Assembly (NCBI GenBank): GCA_019119875.1
Contig: DWWG01000237.1
Span: 1-42,424, forward strand
Direction: 5' to 3'
DNA from: Candidatus Dietzia intestinigallinarum
GTDB taxonomy: Bacteria; Actinomycetota; Actinomycetes; Mycobacteriales; Mycobacteriaceae
DNA length: 42,424 nucleotides
Below the pieces are notes generated by a model. That model did not search any database, was not told where the DNA came from, and was given only the letters and a program-made list of their open reading frames with translations. Positions 37,823 to 42,424 of this stretch are shown here, piece after piece. Made by a program: the position numbers and the translations under genes. Every line of letters begins with the position of its first letter. Position 1 is the stretch's first letter.

Positions 37823-38349
37823 GCCAGGTCCTGTGGGCCGAAGGCGTCCGGCAGGAGGGTGGCCAGGCGCACCGGCCCCCGCGCGCCGTGGACCACGAGG
37901 TCCGGGCCGCCGTGCTCGTGGAGTAGCTGTCGGCAGCGCCCGCACGGCGCGAGGGGCTCGCCGGTGTGGGCGACGACGACGACGTCGAGCAGTCGCCCGC
38001 CACCGGTCCGGTAGAGGTCGGAGACCAGTGAGCACTCGGCGCACAGCGTCAATCCGTAGGAGGCGTTCTCCACGTTGCATCCTGTGACGATTCTCACCCG
38101 GCCGTCACTCACGTCGGTGGTCCCGGGCCTGCCCGGGGCGGACCCCACACCCGAGGGCACCGCCGTCGCGGCCGATCCCGAGGGCACCGCCGACGCGTCC
38201 GACGCCGATACCGGCATGACCGCCGTCGCGGCGGCCCCTACCCCCAGCCCGGAGTACGGACGGTAGGCACCATGCGCAGCCTCGAGGGCGATTTCGCGAA
38301 GCCGATCCGGGTCCACGGTCCGTTGTGCTGCGGTTTCGTCGCCATACAC
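37819..38349 (-). CDS. cdd: Cytidine deaminase with an internal low-complexity insertion
   Basis: 176 aa against about 130 usual. Core motifs are intact: YRPYSGLGVGAAA, TGCNVENASYGLTLCAEC (zinc ligand Cys103, catalytic Glu105) and PCGRCRQLL (Cys136, Cys139). About 37 extra residues, Ala/Ser/Pro/Gly-rich, lie at roughly 43-80, between VGAAA and RVRIVTGCN. The DNA of the insertion has direct repeats (CCCGAGGGCACCGCCG at 38150 and 38177). GTG start at 38349; GTG at 38316 is an alternative. It deaminates cytidine to uridine and is followed by deoA with a four-base overlap. Divergent from sdhCDAB. Confidence 0.92.
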   Translation of the reverse strand: MYGDETAAQRTVDPDRLREIALEAAHGAYRPYSGLGVGAAATAVMPVSASDASAVPSGSAATAVPSGVGSAPGRPGTTDVSDGRVRIVTGCNVENASYGLTLCAECSLVSDLYRTGGGRLLDVVVVAHTGEPLAPCGRCRQLLHEHGGPDLVVHGARGPVRLATLLPDAFGPQDLA

Positions 38350-38375
38350 CCTGATCTACCCCCGAGTAACTTCAT

Positions 38376-38404
38376 TTAGGGTCGCCTAACAGGCATTACC
38401 TGTT
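38376..38404. promoter_or_regulatory. Two adjacent dyads in the cdd-sdhC divergent region (possible IdeR/DtxR-like box plus a second operator)
   Basis: TTAGG-GTCG-CCTAA (38376-38389) matches one half of the overlapping IdeR/DtxR consensus at 11 of 14 positions. Overlapping its end is a perfect dyad AACAGG-CATTA-CCTGTT (38388-38404). They lie 27 bases from the cdd start and about 45 bases upstream of the likely sdh -10. Regulator identity is inference. Confidence 0.4.
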
Positions 38405-38450
38405 CGGACCACCGTACCCACCCTGCTTCTCATCAGGCGGCTCTCAGGTC

Positions 38451-38456
38451 TAAAGT
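38451..38456 (+). promoter_or_regulatory. -10 element for sdhCDAB
   Basis: TAAAGT, the best -10 in the gap; it gives a leader of about 80 bases before the sdhC ATG, with GGAGG 12 bases from the start. Confidence 0.4.
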
Positions 38457-38541
38457 CCCTAGTAGGCGCCCGCTGTGCTGTGATGGCCTGCACGCGCGCC
38501 GAAGGCATCACGCCCAGACGAACTGGAGGCACGACAAGCCC

Positions 38542-38949
38542 ATGAGTACTGCGCAGGCGCCGGCGCGTCCGGCACCCACCAAGAAGACCAACATCTACAA
38601 GGGTGACCCGGGGATGTGGTCGTGGGTCGCGCACCGCATCTCCGGCGTCGCGATCTTCTTCTTCCTCTTTGTGCACGTGCTCGACACCGCCCTGGTCACG
38701 GTCAGCCCCGAGACCTACAACGCGGTCATCGACACGTACAAGTCCCCGATCGTCGGTCTGATGGAGATCGGCCTCGTGGCACTGGTGCTGTTCCACGCCC
38801 TCAACGGTCTGCGGATCGTGGCCGTGGACTTCTGGTCCAAGGGCCCCAAGTACCAGCGCCAGATGCTCTGGGCCGTCCTGGCGATCTGGGTCGTGGTGTT
38901 CGCCGCCGCGACCGCCCGTCTCCTCTTCCTCCTCTTCGAGCACCTCTAA
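38542..38949 (+). CDS. sdhC: Succinate dehydrogenase cytochrome b subunit
   Basis: 135 aa membrane subunit with three helices. WSWVAHRISGVAIFFFLFVH carries the conserved His/Arg/Ser of SdhC near the quinone and haem sites, and LFHALNGLRIVAVDFW the second His. It anchors SdhAB and binds haem b. ATG at 38542. First gene of sdhCDAB (Rv3316-Rv3319). Confidence 0.95.
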   Translation: MSTAQAPARPAPTKKTNIYKGDPGMWSWVAHRISGVAIFFFLFVHVLDTALVTVSPETYNAVIDTYKSPIVGLMEIGLVALVLFHALNGLRIVAVDFWSKGPKYQRQMLWAVLAIWVVVFAAATARLLFLLFEHL

Positions 38950-38963
38950 GGAGAACGATAATC

Positions 38964-39395
38964 ATGGCAGACGCACCTGTTCTCCAGACCTCCTACGACC
39001 GGCCCGCCTCGCTGGCGCAGCCCCGCTCGCCCCGACTGCGGTCGCGCGGCAACTTCGAGCGCACCGCCTGGATCTTCATGCGGTACTCGGGCGTGGCCCT
39101 GGTCTTCCTCACGATCGGCCACCTCATGGTGGGCCTGATGATCGACGACGGTGTCCACCGCATCGACTGGGCCTACGTCGCCGACCGCTGGCAGAGCCCG
39201 TTCTGGGCGACGTGGGACATCCTCATGCTCTGGCTGGCCCAGCTGCACGGCGCGAACGGTGTCCGCACCGTGATCGCGGACTACTCGCGCAAGGACTCCA
39301 CCCGGTTCTGGCTCAACGCGATCCTCATCGCGGCGACCGTCCTGGTCCTGGCCCTGGGTACCTACGCCATCTTCGGACTCGCCTACGACATCTGA
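38964..39395 (+). CDS. sdhD: Succinate dehydrogenase hydrophobic membrane anchor subunit
   Basis: 143 aa, three membrane helices after a basic N-terminus. Conserved residues: WIFMRYSGVALVFLTIGHLM, AQLHGANGVRTVIADY (His-Asn-Gly-Arg-Tyr pattern of SdhD). It completes the quinone site with SdhC. ATG at 38964 with GGAG ten bases upstream, 14 bases after sdhC. Confidence 0.94.
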   Translation: MADAPVLQTSYDRPASLAQPRSPRLRSRGNFERTAWIFMRYSGVALVFLTIGHLMVGLMIDDGVHRIDWAYVADRWQSPFWATWDILMLWLAQLHGANGVRTVIADYSRKDSTRFWLNAILIAATVLVLALGTYAIFGLAYDI

Positions 39396-39454
39396 TCGCC
39401 GGCTGCTGATCGTCCGCGAACTTCATTTCTTCGAAAGCGAGCACTGAGAAACCC

Positions 39455-41224
39455 ATGACCGATCGTCAGGTACACCAGCACCAGTACGACGTCGTCATCG
39501 TCGGCGCCGGCGGCGCCGGGATGCGCGCCGCCATCGAGGCGGGACCGCGCACCCGCACCGCGGTCCTCACCAAGCTCTACCCCACCCGCTCCCACACCGG
39601 CGCCGCCCAGGGCGGCATGTGCGCCGCTCTCGCGAACGTCGAGGAGGACAACTGGGAGTGGCACACGTTCGACACGGTCAAGGGTGGCGACTACCTCGTC
39701 GACCAGGACGCCGCGGAGATCATGGCCAAGGAGGCCATCACCGCCGTCATCGACCTGGAGAACATGGGCCTGCCGTTCAACCGGACGCCCGAGGGCAAGA
39801 TCGACCAGCGTCGCTTCGGCGGCCACACGCGTGACCACGGCAAGGCGCCGGTGCGTCGTGCCTGCTACGCCGCCGACCGCACGGGCCACATGATCCTGCA
39901 GACGCTCTACCAGAACTGCGTCAAGCACGACGTGGAGTTCTTCAACGAGTTCTACGTACTCGACCTCTGCCTCACCGAGACCCCCGAAGGGCCCGTGGCC
40001 ACCGGGTGTGTCGCCTACGAGCTGGCCACCGGTGACCTGCACGTCTTCCACTCCAAGGCAACCGTGTTCGCCACCGGCGGTTCGGGCCGCATGTACAAGA
40101 CCACCTCCAACGCCCACACCCTCACCGGTGACGGAATGGCCGTGGTCTTCCGCAAGGGCCTGCCGCTGGAGGACATGGAGTTCCACCAGTTCCACCCGAC
40201 GGGCCTGGCCGGACTGGGCATCCTCATCTCCGAGGCCGTCCGTGGTGAGGGCGGCATCCTGCGCAACTCCGAGGGCGAGCGCTTCATGGAGCGCTACGCC
40301 CCCACCATCAAGGACCTCGCGCCGCGTGACATCGTCGCCCGCTCGATGGTTCTCGAGGTCCGTGAGGGCCGCGGCGCCGGGCCGGACAAGGACTACGTCT
40401 ACATCGACGTGACCCACCTCGGCGAGGACGTGCTCGAGGAGAAGCTCCCCGACATCACCGAGTTCTCGCGCACCTACCTGGGCGTCGACCCGGTCACCGA
40501 GCTCGTGCCGGTGTTCCCGACGTGCCACTACGTCATGGGCGGCATCCCGACCAACGTCAAGGCCGAGGTGCTGCGCAACAACGAGGACGTGGTGCCCGGC
40601 CTCTACGCCGCCGGCGAGTGCGCCTGCGTGTCCGTCCACGGCTCCAACCGCCTCGGCACCAACTCGCTGCTCGACATCAACGTGTTCGGCCGTCGCGCCG
40701 GCCTCGCCGCCGCCGAGTACGCCGCGACCCACGATTTCGTGGACCTGCCCGAGGAGCCGGAGTCGATGGTGCGCGAGTGGATGGATCGCATGCTCGCCCC
40801 GCACGGCACCGACAACGCCGCGGACATCCGCAGCGAGATGCAGGCGATGATGGACGACAAGGCGTCGGTGTTCCGCACCGAGCAGTCGCTGACCGAGGCC
40901 CGCGACGAGCTGCGTGAGCTGAAGAAGCGCTACGCTGAGGTCACCGTCTCGGACAAGGGCAAGCGCTTCAACACCGAGCTCCTGGAGGCGGTCGAGCTCG
41001 GATTCCTGCTGGAGCTGGCGGAGGTCACGGTCACCTGTGCCCTCAACCGCAAGGAGTCGCGCGGCGGCCACTCCCGCGAGGACTACCCGGACCGCGACGA
41101 CGCCAACTACATGAAGCACACGATGGCGTTCAAGGAGGACGGTCTCGACCTGCTCTCCGACATCCGGCTTGAATGGAAGCCGGTTGTGCAGACCCGCTAC
41201 GAGCCGATGGAGCGTAAGTACTGA
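39455..41224 (+). CDS. sdhA: Succinate dehydrogenase flavoprotein subunit
   Basis: 589 aa. It oxidises succinate to fumarate on covalently bound FAD. FAD Rossmann motif YDVVIVGAGGAGMRAAIEAG, flavinylated His47 in TRSHTGAAQGGM, substrate-binding region EFHQFHPTGLAGLG, RGEGGILRN, catalytic-arginine region GERFMERYAP and HYVMGGIPTN. The C-terminal helical domain is complete. The stop codon shares one base with the sdhB start. Confidence 0.97.
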   Translation: MTDRQVHQHQYDVVIVGAGGAGMRAAIEAGPRTRTAVLTKLYPTRSHTGAAQGGMCAALANVEEDNWEWHTFDTVKGGDYLVDQDAAEIMAKEAITAVIDLENMGLPFNRTPEGKIDQRRFGGHTRDHGKAPVRRACYAADRTGHMILQTLYQNCVKHDVEFFNEFYVLDLCLTETPEGPVATGCVAYELATGDLHVFHSKATVFATGGSGRMYKTTSNAHTLTGDGMAVVFRKGLPLEDMEFHQFHPTGLAGLGILISEAVRGEGGILRNSEGERFMERYAPTIKDLAPRDIVARSMVLEVREGRGAGPDKDYVYIDVTHLGEDVLEEKLPDITEFSRTYLGVDPVTELVPVFPTCHYVMGGIPTNVKAEVLRNNEDVVPGLYAAGECACVSVHGSNRLGTNSLLDINVFGRRAGLAAAEYAATHDFVDLPEEPESMVREWMDRMLAPHGTDNAADIRSEMQAMMDDKASVFRTEQSLTEARDELRELKKRYAEVTVSDKGKRFNTELLEAVELGFLLELAEVTVTCALNRKESRGGHSREDYPDRDDANYMKHTMAFKEDGLDLLSDIRLEWKPVVQTRYEPMERKY

Positions 41225-42006
41225 TGAGTTCCGCAGTCGACACCACCAAAGCCACCGACGGCACGAGCAGCCGCCCGGTGCCGCCCGGCTCCACGATGGT
41301 CACCTTGAAGATCGCCCGGTTCAACCCGGAGGATCCGGATTCGGCAGGATGGAAGGAGTACGAGGTCCCGGCGCTGCCGTCGGACCGTCTGCTCAACCTG
41401 CTGATGTACGTCAAGAACTACATCGACGGCTCGCTGGCGTTCCGCCGGTCCTGCGCGCACGGCATCTGCGGCTCGGACGCCATGCAGGTCAACGGCGTGA
41501 ACCGCCTCGCCTGCAAGGTCCTCATGAAGGACATGCTCCCCAAGGACGGCAAGTCCATCACCATCACGGTCGCCCCGATCCGCGGGCTGCCGGTGGAGAA
41601 GGACCTGTACGTCGACATGGAGCCGTTCTTCAAGTCGTACCGCGACGTCATGCCCTACCTCATCACGTCCGGCAACCAGCCGACGGCCGAGCGGATCCAG
41701 TCGCAGACCGACCGCGCCCGCTTCGACGACACCACCAAGTGCATCCTCTGCGCCTGCTGCACGACCTCCTGCCCCGTGTTCTGGGCGGACGGCTCGTACT
41801 TCGGGCCGGCGGCGATCGTCAACGCGCACCGGTTCATCTTCGACTCGCGTGACGAGGGCGCCGCCGAGCGTCTGGAGATCCTCAACGACGCGGAGGGCGT
41901 GTGGCGCTGCCGCACCACCTTCAACTGCACCGACGCGTGCCCCCGTGGCATCCAGGTGACGCAGGCGATCCAGGAGGTCAAGCGCGCGCTTCTCTTCGCA
42001 CGCTGA
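41224..42006 (+). CDS. sdhB: Succinate dehydrogenase iron-sulfur subunit
   Basis: 260 aa. It carries electrons from SdhA to quinone through three clusters: the [2Fe-2S] ligands in FRRSCAHGICGSDAM and NRLACKVL, the [4Fe-4S]/[3Fe-4S] ligands in CILCACCTTSCPVFW and CTDACPRGIQVT. Start ATG at 41224 (TGATG overlap with sdhA). Last gene of the operon, followed by a clear terminator 20 bases on. Confidence 0.97.
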   Translation: MSSAVDTTKATDGTSSRPVPPGSTMVTLKIARFNPEDPDSAGWKEYEVPALPSDRLLNLLMYVKNYIDGSLAFRRSCAHGICGSDAMQVNGVNRLACKVLMKDMLPKDGKSITITVAPIRGLPVEKDLYVDMEPFFKSYRDVMPYLITSGNQPTAERIQSQTDRARFDDTTKCILCACCTTSCPVFWADGSYFGPAAIVNAHRFIFDSRDEGAAERLEILNDAEGVWRCRTTFNCTDACPRGIQVTQAIQEVKRALLFAR

Positions 42007-42025
42007 TCTCGCCACAGATCGTCGG

Positions 42026-42062
42026 CTCGGGCCGCATCCTCTTGTCGAAGGTGCGGCCCGAG
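42026..42062 (+). terminator. Terminator of sdhCDAB
   Basis: Perfect 11-bp stem CTCGGGCCGCA / TGCGGCCCGAG, extended by CCT/AGG after a one-base bulge, 20 bases after the sdhB stop; the following bases TCGCATTT are only weakly T-rich. Confidence 0.75.
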
Positions 42063-42134
42063 TCGCATTTCCGCGGCGGCGAGCGGCCTGCCCGCGAACT
42101 GCCTCGCACCGTATCGGCCCGCGTTCAGCTGATC

Positions 42135-42328
42135 GCCACCCATCTGATCCCACGCCACCCATCGGATCCCGCGCCGGATCGCGCGCCACCTATCGGATCC
42201 CGCGCCGGATCGCGCGCCACCTATCGGATCGTGCGCCACCCATCGGATCCCGCGCCGGATCGCGCGCCACCTATCGGATCGTGCGCCACCCATCGGGCCC
42301 GCAAGGTGGGACGCAATCGGATAGGTGG
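42135..42328. repeat. Repeat array of GCCACC(C/T)ATCGGATC units downstream of sdhB
   Basis: Seven direct units begin at 42135, 42154, 42185, 42216, 42235, 42266 and 42285. Spacings are 19, 31, 31, 19, 31 and 19 bases; the long spacers read CCGCGCCGGATCGCGC, the short ones CGT-GC. It ends in a 45-base module (42284-42328) with an inverted GATAGGTGGC, as at 8831-8875. Between the sdh terminator and the array (42063-42134) I see nothing, and no gene lies in 42007-42395. Confidence 0.85.
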
Positions 42329-42381
42329 CGTTCTCCGGTCGCCCCTCGCGGGTCAGGCGCAGCGCCAGCCGCGCCCGGACG

Positions 42382-42387
42382 TAGACT
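42382..42387 (+). promoter_or_regulatory. -10 of a leaderless promoter for the last, partial gene
   Basis: TAGACT, eight bases, GTG at 42396, the same spacing as the other leaderless starts in this window. Confidence 0.45.
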
Positions 42388-42395
42388 CAGGCCTC

Positions 42396-42424
42396 GTGAC
42401 CAGAACTCGTCGAGGCCCCGTTCA
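42396..42424 (+). CDS. Start of an unidentified gene (runs off the right edge)
   Basis: GTG followed by eight open codons (TRTRRGPV) to the end of the window. The only support is the TAGACT hexamer eight bases upstream and the spacing seen at other leaderless genes here. Product cannot be told from so few residues. Confidence 0.35.

Noticed and set aside
36389-38080. Extended deoA reading of 563 codons
   Set aside because: The extra N-terminus is cdd read in another frame; the GTG at 37822 with a four-base overlap is the normal start.
42135-42328. CRISPR array
   Set aside because: Repeats are short (about 15-20 bases), spacers are themselves repeated and alternate between two lengths, and no cas gene is near.

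Overview
The window is very GC-rich chromosomal DNA from an actinobacterium of the order Mycobacteriales (mycolic-acid bacteria). Gene order closely follows the Mycobacterium tuberculosis segment from about Rv3255c (manA) to Rv3319 (sdhB), as I recall that genome. The content agrees: WhiB2, F420 genes fbiA/fbiB, WbbL rhamnosyltransferase, an LCP ligase, and the AccA3/AccD5/AccE5 acyl-CoA carboxylase. Missing blocks (rmlD, sseA, sapM, phoY1 and others), unusual insertions and general style suggest Dietzia or a close relative; that genus call is inference. I see no rRNA, tRNA, CRISPR, prophage or transposase.

Layout. 1-5.4 kb: start of sahH, then manB-(TobH-like)-manA for mannose activation, a DUF3499 gene and a degenerate zincin. 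5.5-8.6 kb: whiB2 divergent from fbiA-fbiB. 8.9-13.4 kb: manC and wbbL (minus strand) divergent from an LCP protein and a TIGR03089 protein (envelope assembly). 13.4-18.2 kb: birA, PH-domain membrane protein, purK, purE and fadE25 on the minus strand. 18.4-23.5 kb: accD5-accE5, cupin, maf, accA3. 23.7-27.1 kb: glpD and glpK, divergent from overlapping promoters. 27.2-32.7 kb: lpdA, a gamma-glutamylcyclotransferase-like gene, punA, pmmB and upp. 32.8-36.3 kb: a cassette not in the M. tuberculosis order (EspC-like helical protein, signal-less NlpC/P60 hydrolase, two YbaB-like proteins), then an Rv3311-like gene. 36.4-42.0 kb: deoA and cdd divergent from sdhCDAB. The next gene probably begins at 42396.

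Functional links. ManA, ManB, ManC and PmmB interconvert hexose phosphates and make GDP-mannose for mannosylated envelope glycolipids; WbbL adds the linker rhamnose and LCP proteins attach arabinogalactan. BirA biotinylates AccA3, which works with AccD5/AccE5 to make methylmalonyl-CoA and related extender units. PunA, PmmB, DeoA, Cdd and Upp form a nucleoside-salvage group. GlpK and GlpD feed glycerol into the respiratory chain that also receives electrons from SdhCDAB.

Beyond the genes, two patterns stand out. First, ten complete genes plus the last, partial one have a TANNNT -10 hexamer 6-8 bases before the start codon, the arrangement expected of leaderless transcripts, and this fixes several starts. 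Second, most convergent gene junctions carry hairpins or repeat arrays; two are homologous 71-bp hairpins, and another repeat family sits at both 8.7 kb and 42.2 kb with the same closing module.
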